A stretch of 64,000 bases of DNA from Cellvibrio sp. KY-YJ-3 (GCF_008806955.1 NZ_CP031727.1:558001-622000), one strand, 5' to 3'. Positions 26,082 through 36,078 are shown, counted from the stretch's first letter. Made by a program: numbers and translations. The notes: a model not told the origin generated them from the letters alone.

Positions 26082-28709
26082 ATGAATAAATGCTTTCAGC
26101 AAGGACTTTTGTCCGCCATGATTATCAGCCTCGTTGCCTGCGGTGGCGGCGGAAGTGGTGGCGGTAATAAATCGTCGGCTCCCGCCAGCAGCGTGGCGCC
26201 TAGTTCAGTAGCCGCGAGCTCAGTGGCTATGTCCTCATCCAGCTCGACCGAAACCAGCTCCTCTATGGATGCCAGCTCTACGCCAGCGTCTTCCGTAACA
26301 CCCAGTTCAACCCCGGCCTCATCCAGCGAGGCTAGCTCCGTCGCAACAAGCAGCCTGGTAGCCACCAGCTCCTCGAATAGCAGCTCATCGGCTCCAGCGG
26401 TGGAAACCACCTTTACCGTACGCATCACTCCGCCACAGCTCGATGGCGGCACCGTGGTTAAATCAGGCCGTACCGCTGCGGCTAATAAAGCCGAAGAAGA
26501 ATCATTGCCCCTCAACCAACTGGCCGTTGTTGTTGTCGATCTGGCCGGTAATGTCGTGCGCACTATCCCGCTCGATGAAACCAACTCTACCCAAAATCCC
26601 GACGGCTCATGGTCGATTAGAGTACCGGGCTACCCGCAGCTGGACTGTATTGTGATCGCCAACCTCGATGGTCCAATCACCGTATTTGAGCCAGGCGCCA
26701 ATGTATTTAACAGTGATCTATTGTTTGCTCCGACAACTGGAGAAGACCTGGAGGTAAGCCTTGCCTCTACCGCCGCTTATCAAAGCTTTGTAGAACAACT
26801 GGATGCATTAGGCGGTGAAGGCACTTTTGAAAGCCTGGGCCTGGACGTGACTGATCCCACCCAGTTGACTGTGCTGCAGAACCTGATTCAAACCATTAGC
26901 GATGTATTGGAGGACCAGGTTTTTGTAGGGGCAACCAGCATTGCCGCAGCCCTTGCGCAAGTAGAGCAACAGGTCACCGATATTGTTCAGGTGGAAGCCA
27001 GCAATGTTCAAGATCAGGTAGATCCGGCAACCAATACCCTGGCAGCGGGTATGCAAGCTGGCGGCGTCTACTGGTTTGAAGCCTTCGAACCCAGCGAGAT
27101 TTATTACGGCGGTTTCTCCGCACTCAACACACCAGAACAAGAGCGGTATTACGATGGCGATCAATTCCAACCGCTACCCGAATATGAACTTGACGGTGAA
27201 GTGGTGTTAACCGCGACTGGCTGGGTCATCTCCGATGACATTTTCCAGGTCACCGCCCTTAACCAAGACGGCTCAGTCAACTTCGGTGCCGCCGATGCCC
27301 CCACCAACAGTGCAAACGCCAAGGCAACCCAGGTAATCGACCTTTCTGGCCGCACTATATCGACCTTCTTCGGTGCCTACGGTGATACTCGCGGCTTGGT
27401 CTCGCAAATCAATCCAGCCAGTACCTTTGCTGAAGGGGCGCTGGGTTACCGCGTCACTATCCAGAGCATCAATGATCTCTATAGCCTTTGGTACAACACC
27501 GGCTATGACTTTGGCAACGGTGTTGTTTGCCTCTGGGATAAAAATGGCGATGGCCAGCTGAATGATTCCCCCACCGCCTACGGCGGCAACTGCGAAACCG
27601 TCAATAGTATTGGCTGGAATGCGGAAGGATTTGCGCAATCCAGTGCTGAACTGACAACCATTGCCAGCCTTACTTCACCTGACCTCGCTCCCGGTACCGC
27701 AGGCGCCAAACTGATTGCCATCGACTGGCCTAGTGGCGAGGTGATTGGTGTGCAATTAGTGAATGATGCCAACAAAACCGCCAGGTTCTACTTGCACAAT
27801 TGGTTCGATAACACCCAGACCCTGTTGGGCACCGGCACCTGGGCGCAGTTGACCCTACCTAATCTGGAAGGCGATGCCGCCAATGCCATTGGTTTTGAAA
27901 TTCCCGCTAGCGTGCGCGCTGAGGGTGATTTTGACGAGGACGAACGCTATGCACTGTTTGCAGTACATGACGGTTTTGTCCGCCGTGGCGACAAAACCAA
28001 CGCCGGTGATGTACTGGAAACCAGCGAACTGCTGATCAATGGAGTTGCCAAAGACAACCTGTTGGCCGCATTTAACTACCAACCCGCCATCGCCGGCGCC
28101 TGGGTCATTGGTGGCGACTATGTGATGTTCCGTAAGGACGGCACCTTCGCTCAAGTGAAAACCAGTAACGAAGACCCTAACTGCCAAGTTGGTTTTGCCT
28201 ATGGCCAATACAGCTGGAACCCAACCACCGGTGCTTTCTCTGTCGAAATCGATGAGGACACTACTGCCGTTGATCCACAAGACAGCTGTAGTGTGGCGGG
28301 AATTGAAACCCTGACTATTACAGGCACCACCATGACCCTGACAGAAGGTGAAGATACTTTTGAACTGACCAAGATCACCGCCTCTGAATCAGCGCCGCTG
28401 GCGGGTGCTTGGGCGGTAAGTGAGGCAGGCGACTGGTTCACCTTCACCGGCGATAACACCTTTATCCATGCCAAAATTGAAAATGACGATCCCAACTGTC
28501 AAACCGGCTGGGCTAACGGCAGTTTCACCTGGAATGCGGAAACTGGTCTGCTCAGCACCACCGTAGCCCAGGACTTTACCGATGACTTCCCGGAGACAAC
28601 CTGCACACTGGATGGCGATGTGACTGCCTCACTGGATGGCAACACGCTGTCAGTCACCGTAGAAGAGGATAGTTTGACCCTGAAACGCTTTGGCAACCCA
28701 CTGAACTAA
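26082..28709 (+). CDS. Polyserine-linker lipoprotein with repeated C-terminal domains
   Basis: 875 residues. The lipobox LVAC is followed by a Gly-rich run and then about 85 residues dominated by Ser, Ala, Thr and Pro, a polyserine linker typical of Cellvibrio/Saccharophagus surface proteins. The middle matches nothing I recognise but includes DKNGDGQLND, which resembles an EF-hand or dockerin-type calcium loop. The last 220 residues hold two copies of a repeat of about 90 residues, each with AGAW, then DPNCQxG(F/W)AxG, then F/YxWNxxTG, then LT(I/L)-type strands. It is probably anchored in the outer membrane, with the linker holding the body away from the cell. AAGG precedes the ATG. Function unknown; no catalytic motif is visible. 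Confidence 0.85.
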   Translation: MNKCFQQGLLSAMIISLVACGGGGSGGGNKSSAPASSVAPSSVAASSVAMSSSSSTETSSSMDASSTPASSVTPSSTPASSSEASSVATSSLVATSSSNSSSSAPAVETTFTVRITPPQLDGGTVVKSGRTAAANKAEEESLPLNQLAVVVVDLAGNVVRTIPLDETNSTQNPDGSWSIRVPGYPQLDCIVIANLDGPITVFEPGANVFNSDLLFAPTTGEDLEVSLASTAAYQSFVEQLDALGGEGTFESLGLDVTDPTQLTVLQNLIQTISDVLEDQVFVGATSIAAALAQVEQQVTDIVQVEASNVQDQVDPATNTLAAGMQAGGVYWFEAFEPSEIYYGGFSALNTPEQERYYDGDQFQPLPEYELDGEVVLTATGWVISDDIFQVTALNQDGSVNFGAADAPTNSANAKATQVIDLSGRTISTFFGAYGDTRGLVSQINPASTFAEGALGYRVTIQSINDLYSLWYNTGYDFGNGVVCLWDKNGDGQLNDSPTAYGGNCETVNSIGWNAEGFAQSSAELTTIASLTSPDLAPGTAGAKLIAIDWPSGEVIGVQLVNDANKTARFYLHNWFDNTQTLLGTGTWAQLTLPNLEGDAANAIGFEIPASVRAEGDFDEDERYALFAVHDGFVRRGDKTNAGDVLETSELLINGVAKDNLLAAFNYQPAIAGAWVIGGDYVMFRKDGTFAQVKTSNEDPNCQVGFAYGQYSWNPTTGAFSVEIDEDTTAVDPQDSCSVAGIETLTITGTTMTLTEGEDTFELTKITASESAPLAGAWAVSEAGDWFTFTGDNTFIHAKIENDDPNCQTGWANGSFTWNAETGLLSTTVAQDFTDDFPETTCTLDGDVTASLDGNTLSVTVEEDSLTLKRFGNPLN

Positions 28710-28729
28710 TTATTCAGTTTTGCCCTTTG

Positions 28730-28764
28730 CAACAAACCCGCCAGCTGGCGGGTTTGTTGTTTTT
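28730..28764 (+). terminator. Terminator of the polyserine lipoprotein gene
   Basis: A 15-base perfect stem, CAACAAACCCGCCAG (28730-28744) and its complement (28745-28759), followed by TTTTT. The 29 bases 28734-28762 recur almost unchanged at 30905-30933 on the other side of the next gene. Confidence 0.9.
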
Positions 28765-28783
28765 GGAAGCTACAAAATCAGGC

Positions 28784-30790
28784 TTAGTCCGCACTACCCA
28801 CAAAAAACCGCTCGGCAACATCCACTGCGCGTACCCCAATCACCTCTCCCATCAGCCGCCCTGGCATGTCATCCATGGGGGGGTGAATACCACCCCAAAT
28901 GCGCGACAAGCTGCACTGGTCAGCGGCATCGCGATAGGTCGCCCACTGCAAGGTCAAATCCACACTCGGCCCCTCTTCGAACACCAGATATTCATTGCGG
29001 CGCACCGGGAATTCGCCCAAGCCGCCGGGAAAATAGGCATCGCCGGTAAAGGCCGTGAGCACCTCCGCGGCAGCGCGGGAAAAGGTGGAGTGCCCGGAAA
29101 CATAGCCACCAAAAGGCGGCGATACAAAACTGGGGCGCTGGTAGGGAAACCAGTTTTCCGCCAACACCCAGCCCACCCCGGCGGTATCGCTGGCCGGATC
29201 GCTAATCGCCGTAGGCCCACGCCATGCGCGCAGCTTGATTTTGCCCACATGCTGGTTGCGATTACCGCTGAGTAAATCGCCAAACTCCACAATCTCGATA
29301 AACCCCGGGTCGAGCGGAATCCCCTGCGGGTGGTAATTATTGCGCGTGGAATCGCTGCTCTGCCCTAGGTCAGCCATGGCGCGAATCGCCGAAATGGGGC
29401 GCACATAGTCGTACCAACCCTTCACGCCCCAGGCCGCAATGGCAGCATCATGCATGGCACCCCCAAGTGCAAAATAACCCTTCACATCCCACTCCAGGCT
29501 ACCCAATGACTGTCCTTGGCCGCGAAAGCGTTTCGCCAGGCGCGCATCCTGACTGATGCCGTTAAAAATCTTGAACCAATGACCGGGTGGGGTTTCGGAA
29601 CTGGGGCCATCGGCCCAGAACTCAGCCAGCACCCGGGTGTAGTCACCACGCGGCACCCATTGCGGGGCGTAGGGCGCACCGGTTTTGGGGTTAAGCCTGT
29701 ACCCCTGCTCGGAGGCACCACCGCTGTGTTCGTCGTAAAAGTAGCGATGATCACCAAACAAACGCGGTAGTTCCGCCGCGTTGCCTAAACTCGCTGGAGA
29801 GATATCGATCATCACCCCATCGGCGGGATCAAGGTGTGCCGACCACTTGGCCACTAACGCAAAACTCCACTGATAATTGGCGGGGTCAGTATCCTTCAAA
29901 CTCGGCGGCTGCCCTGGATCAAGGTATACCGCATAGGGGTTACCCGCCCGTTCGTAGCGCTGTAAATCCCTATCCTGCAGCGCAAACGGCAAAGTATTTC
30001 CCCACTCGGCGCCGACAAAACTCGCCGCGCCATTGCTGATCACATTGCCGCCCTGGTCCACAAATACGTCCAATGTAATTGGCTGCCAGCGATCAACATC
30101 GCCGATTGTCGGGTTGCCGGGTAAAAAAGGGGCAATGGGCTGATTCCCCGGCTGATAGTAGCGGTTGGCGTGAGAACCCGCCTCATTGGAACCATCCTGC
30201 AGGCCGTAATCGATATAACAGCGGGCGATGTAATTGCCCAATGCTGCGGGAGTCAGCGGGTTTAGATCTACGGAGTCGTATGCGGGGTCGTAGCCCAACT
30301 CGCGCATCAACCCTTCAGCTAAAGCCAGGGTATGCGCGTACCCGGGCGATTCGCGGTAGCGGTGTTTGATCAGCTGATAAGTGGCGTAACTGATCGCCTC
30401 CTCGCGCGCCGGTTGCGCATCGGTCAATGCGGGGCGCTGCGGCAAGGAGCAGCTGAAATCGTGGCGGTTTTTGCCTAATAAATAGGTATCCGGCAATGAT
30501 TGAGTGGAATTGGGTGGGGTATAAATCGCCCAAGCATCGTAACTGGCCGCGGCAATATGAAACAGGTTGCGCGCCTGCACCGGCGGCCGCACCCGATCCT
30601 TGCGGATCGACTCCAACACCACCTCATTCCACCGCTGCGCCACCGACACCGACCGATTATCAGGTGTTTGCGCAATCGCTGGCGAAGCACGATTGGAATC
30701 ACCTCCACAGCCCACCAGTAAGCCAATAACTAAAAGCCCAATCGCCCACTGAAGGCGACGGGTTAAACAGATCGAAACGGCGTTCAACAT
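28784..30790 (-). CDS. Vanadium-dependent haloperoxidase / PAP2-family lipoprotein
   Basis: 668 residues from the ATG at 30790 (an in-frame GTG at 30802 is possible; neither has a strong ribosome binding site). A lipoprotein signal peptide ends in LLVGC. The C-terminal half has the PAP2/vanadium-haloperoxidase pocket in the expected order: K-x(6)-RP in KGWYDYVRP, SGH in GYVSGHSTFS, and SRIWGGIHPPMDD (SRxxxGxHxxxD). These residues hold vanadate or the phosphate of a substrate. Members either halogenate organic compounds with peroxide or remove phosphate; sequence alone does not decide. The length and the bacterial lipoprotein form fit the phosphoesterase-like, vanadium-haloperoxidase-related group. 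The gene is convergent with the polyserine lipoprotein and is bracketed by a repeated terminator sequence. Confidence 0.88.
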   Translation of the reverse strand: MLNAVSICLTRRLQWAIGLLVIGLLVGCGGDSNRASPAIAQTPDNRSVSVAQRWNEVVLESIRKDRVRPPVQARNLFHIAAASYDAWAIYTPPNSTQSLPDTYLLGKNRHDFSCSLPQRPALTDAQPAREEAISYATYQLIKHRYRESPGYAHTLALAEGLMRELGYDPAYDSVDLNPLTPAALGNYIARCYIDYGLQDGSNEAGSHANRYYQPGNQPIAPFLPGNPTIGDVDRWQPITLDVFVDQGGNVISNGAASFVGAEWGNTLPFALQDRDLQRYERAGNPYAVYLDPGQPPSLKDTDPANYQWSFALVAKWSAHLDPADGVMIDISPASLGNAAELPRLFGDHRYFYDEHSGGASEQGYRLNPKTGAPYAPQWVPRGDYTRVLAEFWADGPSSETPPGHWFKIFNGISQDARLAKRFRGQGQSLGSLEWDVKGYFALGGAMHDAAIAAWGVKGWYDYVRPISAIRAMADLGQSSDSTRNNYHPQGIPLDPGFIEIVEFGDLLSGNRNQHVGKIKLRAWRGPTAISDPASDTAGVGWVLAENWFPYQRPSFVSPPFGGYVSGHSTFSRAAAEVLTAFTGDAYFPGGLGEFPVRRNEYLVFEEGPSVDLTLQWATYRDAADQCSLSRIWGGIHPPMDDMPGRLMGEVIGVRAVDVAERFFVGSAD

Positions 30791-30900
30791 AGATGAATTC
30801 ACTGGTTTATTGAGTAATAACCCATTTTAGGTGGCACCTCACGACAGCGCATCCCTTATTTGAAAGATGGTTTTGCGCTGGTGTGACAGCCCCCCTTTAT

Positions 30901-30926
30901 AAAAAAACCCGCCAGATGGCGGGTTT
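30901..30926 (-). terminator. Terminator of the GH5 gene
   Basis: AAACCCGCCA (30905-30914) and TGGCGGGTTT (30917-30926), followed on the minus strand by a run of seven T. It lies 22 bases after the GH5 stop. Confidence 0.88.
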
Positions 30927-30947
30927 GTTGTTTAGGCGAGGAAGAAA

Positions 30948-32039
30948 CTATTTGTTGTCCTTCAGCATCACCTTGCGGAAATGTTCGCCTTGCATGGTGG
31001 GTTCATAGTTGTCGTAGCTGGTGAAAAGTTGGGGCGACCAATCCGGGTCGAAGACCCAGGCTACCCAGCTGATGCCTTTGCTGTTGAAGTAGTCGGTGAT
31101 GCGTGGACCGTAGCCGCCTTCGTCGATAACCGGGATGTGGGCGCCTTTGTCGGTGGCGCGTTGGTAGCCGATCTCGGTGGCGAATACTGGGTATTTATCG
31201 GCCATAAAACCAAAGTCGCGCTCCCAGTTGGCTTGGTAAGGCGCGCCGACTTTTTGTGGGTAGGGGTGACTTACATAGGCGATGTTTTGGCGATCTATAG
31301 GGTCGGCCGCCGCTTCCTTGAGGTCATAGGCCCAGTTAAAACCGGCAACCAGTGCAATGGCTTTGGGGTTGTGGGCTTGAATAATGGTGATGGCCTCTTC
31401 GTTAATGGCTTTCCAATCCGCCCAACTCACTACCCCCAAACGACCATTGAATACCGTTGGCTCGTTGAAAATCTCATAGAAGGCGACGGAGTTAACGCCG
31501 TTGTAGCGCTCGGAAACACGGCGCCAGAAATCAAAGGTTTCGCCTTTGGTGGTGTGGTAGGAACTGTTTTGGAACATTTCGGATTTGAGGTTGCCGATGG
31601 AGTGCCAGTCGATAATGGTGTACATGCCCAGTTCGTTGTTCCAGGCCACTACCTGATCCAGCAGCTCTAAATAGCCTTTTACGCCGCGCTCTTTCCATGC
31701 GCGCGGGTGCACTGGCACCCGCACCACGTTGGCGCCCCAGCTGCGAATCACTTCAAAGTGTTTTTTGGTGAAGCGTTTGTCCTTGGCGATTTTGTCGGGG
31801 TCGGAAATATTGACGCCGCGAAACACCAGAGTCTTGCCCTGCTCATCCACAAAGCGATTGCCGTCCACTTTGATCAGCGGGAGCTGACGGCTGACTTTGG
31901 TTTTATCAAACGCGGGAACATCGCTGGCATTCCACCAGCCACTGGCGGTTTCCCAAGCGTTGTCGGCCTGCACCAAGCCGCTGAAGGCAAATGCCAAGGC
32001 GGCCAGTAGCAGGCGCGGGAGAGTAAGTGCGGTATGCAT
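30948..32039 (-). CDS. Secreted glycoside hydrolase family 5 enzyme
   Basis: 363 residues with a signal peptide ending GLVQA (cleavage near residue 25). The GH5 TIM barrel is visible: FRGVNISDP at the first strand, NVVRVPVHPRAW, YTIIDWHSIGN, the acid/base Glu in YEIFNEPTVF, HPYP, and the nucleophile Glu in PVFATEIGY. It is a single domain with no carbohydrate-binding module or linker. GH5 enzymes cleave beta-1,4-glucans, mannans or related glycans; the subfamily and substrate cannot be fixed by eye. It lies 107 bases downstream of tamB on the same strand but is probably transcribed separately. A TAACCG/CGGTTA inverted repeat (32078-32097) upstream could be an operator. Confidence 0.93.
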   Translation of the reverse strand: MHTALTLPRLLLAALAFAFSGLVQADNAWETASGWWNASDVPAFDKTKVSRQLPLIKVDGNRFVDEQGKTLVFRGVNISDPDKIAKDKRFTKKHFEVIRSWGANVVRVPVHPRAWKERGVKGYLELLDQVVAWNNELGMYTIIDWHSIGNLKSEMFQNSSYHTTKGETFDFWRRVSERYNGVNSVAFYEIFNEPTVFNGRLGVVSWADWKAINEEAITIIQAHNPKAIALVAGFNWAYDLKEAAADPIDRQNIAYVSHPYPQKVGAPYQANWERDFGFMADKYPVFATEIGYQRATDKGAHIPVIDEGGYGPRITDYFNSKGISWVAWVFDPDWSPQLFTSYDNYEPTMQGEHFRKVMLKDNK

Positions 32040-32146
32040 AGTTATGTCTCTTTGGTTATTGTTGGAGAGACAATATGTAACCGATGACAGCCGGTTATGC
32101 CACGAGGTTTGCGCTAATTTACGCCGCGGGCTATTGCGGGCGCCGC

Positions 32147-35100
32147 TTAGCGTTCGATTTTATAAATCAGATCCACGGTTTTGGTTTCGCCGGACTCCGC
32201 CTCAATGCGGAAGCTGTCGGTGAGTTGATATTCAATGCCAAAGCTGAACGCCTGATCAAAAATGCCCACCACGTAGCGCACCAGCAGTTTGGGGGTCAGG
32301 TATTTGCCCACCCACAATTGGCTCTGGTCGATGCCGTCATCGGATTTCACTTCCAGCTGATCGACGCGGAAGAAGCGGTTGATCTCGGCGGTGATGGAGC
32401 CGCCCGAATCCATGCCCAAGCCGCTCATGGCGCTGAGCAGCAGCGAGGCGTCGGCATCGGAGGCGTCTTTGATAGGTTTGCCGGTGAGCAACATCATCAT
32501 CGCTTCGCTGTCACTGCGGCTGGGCGAGGAGAAGACTTTGGCTTTCGGGCGCTGCAGGGTGCCGTCGATATCCAAGCCCACTTTGGTACTGTCGCTATCG
32601 CGGATTTGGCGGGTGGCGCGAATATCCAACCCGGGGTTGTCGTAAGGGCCTTGAAACGCCAGGCGGCCGCGCTCGATGGTCAGGGTTTGGCCGTAGGCTT
32701 TATAGCTACCTTCGGACACACTCACATAACCGTTGGTAAAGAAGGGGCGATGGGCCTCCTTGAGCAAATTCAGCCGGCCAGTGAGTTTACTGCTCAGGCC
32801 GAAGCCTTTGAAACTCACATCCTTACCCAGGGATAAGTTCAGGTTGCTGTACACGCTGAAGGGCGATACCGACTGCTCTTGCAGGAATTTCTCATCCACG
32901 ATCACGACGTCGGAGGACACCTGGGTCGCCGAGGGCGGCAGGCTTTTGATATTGGCGCGCGCCCAGGGAATCACCGCGTCGCCGGTGAGGTGCATAGCGC
33001 TGGCATCGGCGGTGACTTTGATATCGGGCGAGAGGTTGGCCTTGAGTTGCGGCAGGGATACCACGCGGAAATCCGTGCCATTAATAAACGCCTGGGCACG
33101 CCAGTTGGCGGTGCCAAAACCGTTGAGATCGCCCACCAGCGTCATCCGTCCATCACCCGACTGCACCTGACTGACCAGGCTGATAACGCCGGCGCGGGTG
33201 GAATTGAGGTTCAGCTCTATGCCCTGCAAGTCCAGCCCCAGACGCGTCATGTTGGCGCCGCCATTGCGCAGATTGATATCGCCCAGTAAATAGGGCGCAC
33301 TGAAACTGCCACCGGCAGTCAGGTCGGCACTGAGCTGGCCTTTCACGTCATTGGTAAAGGGCAAGAGGGTTTCCAGCGGGGCAATATTGTGGAAGTTCAC
33401 CTGCAAGCGCGCGCGCTCGATGGCTTGTTGTTGCAAGTCCAACAGGCTGTCCAGATCCATCCGCCCGTAACCCACCCACTCCAGCCCGGCGGTAGCGCTC
33501 AGTTGCGCGTTTTGCAATTGCGCGCGCAGGGCGAAATCTTTCCAGGGGTAAATATCGGTCACACCACCGGCGTATTGGTAGCGCAGCTCGGCGTTGCGGG
33601 TCGTCACATTAAAGTTGGCGCTGGTGCCGGCGAGGGACAAATCGGGCGACCTGAGCGTGAGGTTGCCATCCATCACCCCGGCAAAATAGACCTCGGTTTT
33701 AAACAGCGATAAAAACTGGCGCAGGGGCACGGCGTCCAATTGGGCATCCAGACTGGCACCGGTGGCGCTCGCCCAATCGCCCTCAATACACAGGCGCGGC
33801 AGGTTGTATTTTTCGATCGTGCTGGCTGGTAGCGCCGGTTGGTTAACCAGCCAGGCGTAAGGGGTTGTTGGTAGCGGCGATTGATTAGGCAGCCACTCAG
33901 CGCGCAGCTGCTCGTTCTCAATATCAGTGTCGCGCACCACAGCGGCAGTGAGGTTGGTGCGGGTAGTCAGGCATTGCTCACCCAACAATAGCCCCGTCGC
34001 ACTCACCCGAATCGGTTTGCTGGAGGTGAGCCACCAGCGCGGCACTTTGGTCAGTTTCACCGCCAGCTGGTTCAGGCTGCCCTGCCAGGCGTAATCGCCA
34101 TACTCCCCCTGCACACCAATATCCGCGCGGCCCAAACTGGGGCTGCGCACTATGGCCTGCAGCTGATGTTTGGCCACCGAGCCGGAACCTTTTAGCGTGA
34201 GGCTGGAAAAATACTGCTGCGCCAACTGCACGCGGTTAGCGACAAAATTGAGCTGGTAGCGCTCCTGCAGCAGCTCACCCGTGAGCAGGTTGATAGGGTT
34301 TGCCAAGGGCGGCGCGACGCTGGATGCCTGCACCGCCGGTGTTTCTGCCGCCAGCGCTGGCCCAACCAAAGGCTCCGCTTGGGGCGCTTGCGGGGCGAGG
34401 GACAACTCCAGTTTTTCCAGCGCATAGCGCCGTCCCCAGGAGAATTTGTTGGCGCTGGCGGTGAGGCTGATACGCGGATGGGTGCGGTCACCGCGCAGCT
34501 CGCCTTTACTGATCACACTGCCGGAGATACTTTCGTCGATTTGCTGCAACAGCGGCGCATTGATATTCCACTGCAGATTGATGTCATTGCCCACTTCCCC
34601 TTTGAGCTGTAGTTGGTTGGCGCCGACTATCAACTCCAGCGCGTCGCTGCGCAGGCTGTTGCCATCCACCGCCAATTCACCGCTACCCAGCACATTCACT
34701 CCGCGCAATTCGCCCTCGATGCGCAAGTCGCGCAGCGCCGCCTGCCACTGCGATTCCTTGAGGCTGCCGCTGGTGCTAAAACTGGCGTTGAGGTGGCTCG
34801 GCCAGTTATCGACGATACCCGCGAGGTTAAAGGCTTTGGCTTCCACCGCGAGCTGCCACTCCAGCGCGGGCAACCAGTTGACACTGCCGGTGATGTTCAA
34901 ACGCGCCGCGCTGTTGGGCGAAGCCTCATCACTGACTGCCGGGGTGTTGGCACTGGCAACGGGGTGCGGGGCGACATCCGCTGTGGTATCGGTCATGGCC
35001 GGTGCACTGGATGCCACTGCCGAGCTGCTCGTGGCGATAGCCTGCAGGCGTTCACCCAATTCGCGGATACTCAGGATCTGTATTTGCAGGCCACCCAGAT

Positions 35101-36076
35101 TGCCATTTACCTGGCTGTTGAGCGCCAGCGCGGGGGCATCGGGCAGCTGGATCGCCCCCTCTACAGTCGCGCGATAGGCCTGCCAATTCCCCTCGGCTTT
35201 GAGCAGACCGCGTGTTACCGGCGCAGTTTTCTCTGCCATCCACCAGGCGGCGGGCAGGGTTTGGGCGGGCCACTCCAGCACCAGTTGCAAGGCGGGTGCA
35301 AGATCCAACTCGCGCTGTTCGTTGACCAAAGCCCCCGAGGCCTGGGCGCTCAGCTGTACCGGCGAGTCAAGTTGATTATCCAGCTGCAGCTGCAACAAGC
35401 TGCCCTCCAGCTGGCTCAGGCCGCGATAAAGCAAGCCCTCGGTGTTAGCGTCCGGCGCGGGCTGTTGCCACTGCCAGTTCAGCGCCGCATGGGAATCGTA
35501 GGGGTAATCCAGACTGGTGCGGCCGGTCAGGCGCAGTTGGTAGTCGCGGTGAATCAGGCTCAGGTCGCGGTAGCGCAGGTGAAAAGTACCCAAGCTTAAA
35601 TCGCCACTGAGCCTTTCCCACTGCAGCGGCTGCTCACCTTGCTGGAAGCTGATGTGGCGCAGATCGAGATTGCGCAGTTGCACCCGCACCGGTAGCCGCA
35701 GGCTGGGCCAAGCGCTAAAAGGGGCGGCAGCGGGTTGCTCCTCCGGGGCGACGGGTAGTTTCAGGCTGATGCGCTGGGCGCTGAGGGAATCGATCATCAA
35801 CGCGCTGTAAAGCAAGTCGATAGGACGCCAGCGAAAAGAGACCTGCTCGGCGTGAAACTCCACCTCGCCCTGCTGATAATCCACCGTTTCGATATCCAGG
35901 CCAGTGCGCAAGTTGCCCGTCATAGGCCCCAAGGCGACATCGGCCAGCGCCGCAAGACGGGTGACCACCCAGCGGCTGCCGGTTTGGGTTTCAAGCAGCG
36001 CACTCAGGGTCGCAAGCAGAATTAACAGCAGCGCGACAAGACTAAAAAACCAATTGCGAAACTTGCGTAAGGTCAT
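32147..36076 (-). CDS. tamB: TamB, inner-membrane component of the translocation and assembly module
   Basis: 1309 residues from the ATG at 36076, two bases after the tamA stop; a longer in-frame start inside tamA (36109) is less likely. A single N-terminal membrane helix (FFSLVALLLILLATLSALL) is followed by a very long periplasmic region rich in beta strands, of the AsmA/TamB bridge type. The C-terminal DUF490 domain is recognisable, ending YQLTDSFRIEAESGETKTVDLIYKIER and containing GLDIDGTLQRPKAKVFSSP. TamB links inner and outer membranes with TamA and is implicated in phospholipid transport and outer-membrane protein assembly. A Pro/Ala-rich insertion lies in the middle (about residues 355-385). 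Tight coupling to tamA supports the call. Confidence 0.95.
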   Translation of the reverse strand: MTLRKFRNWFFSLVALLLILLATLSALLETQTGSRWVVTRLAALADVALGPMTGNLRTGLDIETVDYQQGEVEFHAEQVSFRWRPIDLLYSALMIDSLSAQRISLKLPVAPEEQPAAAPFSAWPSLRLPVRVQLRNLDLRHISFQQGEQPLQWERLSGDLSLGTFHLRYRDLSLIHRDYQLRLTGRTSLDYPYDSHAALNWQWQQPAPDANTEGLLYRGLSQLEGSLLQLQLDNQLDSPVQLSAQASGALVNEQRELDLAPALQLVLEWPAQTLPAAWWMAEKTAPVTRGLLKAEGNWQAYRATVEGAIQLPDAPALALNSQVNGNLGGLQIQILSIRELGERLQAIATSSSAVASSAPAMTDTTADVAPHPVASANTPAVSDEASPNSAARLNITGSVNWLPALEWQLAVEAKAFNLAGIVDNWPSHLNASFSTSGSLKESQWQAALRDLRIEGELRGVNVLGSGELAVDGNSLRSDALELIVGANQLQLKGEVGNDINLQWNINAPLLQQIDESISGSVISKGELRGDRTHPRISLTASANKFSWGRRYALEKLELSLAPQAPQAEPLVGPALAAETPAVQASSVAPPLANPINLLTGELLQERYQLNFVANRVQLAQQYFSSLTLKGSGSVAKHQLQAIVRSPSLGRADIGVQGEYGDYAWQGSLNQLAVKLTKVPRWWLTSSKPIRVSATGLLLGEQCLTTRTNLTAAVVRDTDIENEQLRAEWLPNQSPLPTTPYAWLVNQPALPASTIEKYNLPRLCIEGDWASATGASLDAQLDAVPLRQFLSLFKTEVYFAGVMDGNLTLRSPDLSLAGTSANFNVTTRNAELRYQYAGGVTDIYPWKDFALRAQLQNAQLSATAGLEWVGYGRMDLDSLLDLQQQAIERARLQVNFHNIAPLETLLPFTNDVKGQLSADLTAGGSFSAPYLLGDINLRNGGANMTRLGLDLQGIELNLNSTRAGVISLVSQVQSGDGRMTLVGDLNGFGTANWRAQAFINGTDFRVVSLPQLKANLSPDIKVTADASAMHLTGDAVIPWARANIKSLPPSATQVSSDVVIVDEKFLQEQSVSPFSVYSNLNLSLGKDVSFKGFGLSSKLTGRLNLLKEAHRPFFTNGYVSVSEGSYKAYGQTLTIERGRLAFQGPYDNPGLDIRATRQIRDSDSTKVGLDIDGTLQRPKAKVFSSPSRSDSEAMMMLLTGKPIKDASDADASLLLSAMSGLGMDSGGSITAEINRFFRVDQLEVKSDDGIDQSQLWVGKYLTPKLLVRYVVGIFDQAFSFGIEYQLTDSFRIEAESGETKTVDLIYKIER

Positions 36077-36078
36077 GA

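Noticed and set aside
34446-35599. Overlapping plus-strand open frames of 243 and 328 codons inside tamB
   Set aside because: Antisense to tamB, which has the expected length and family motifs. The frames are by-products of codon bias.
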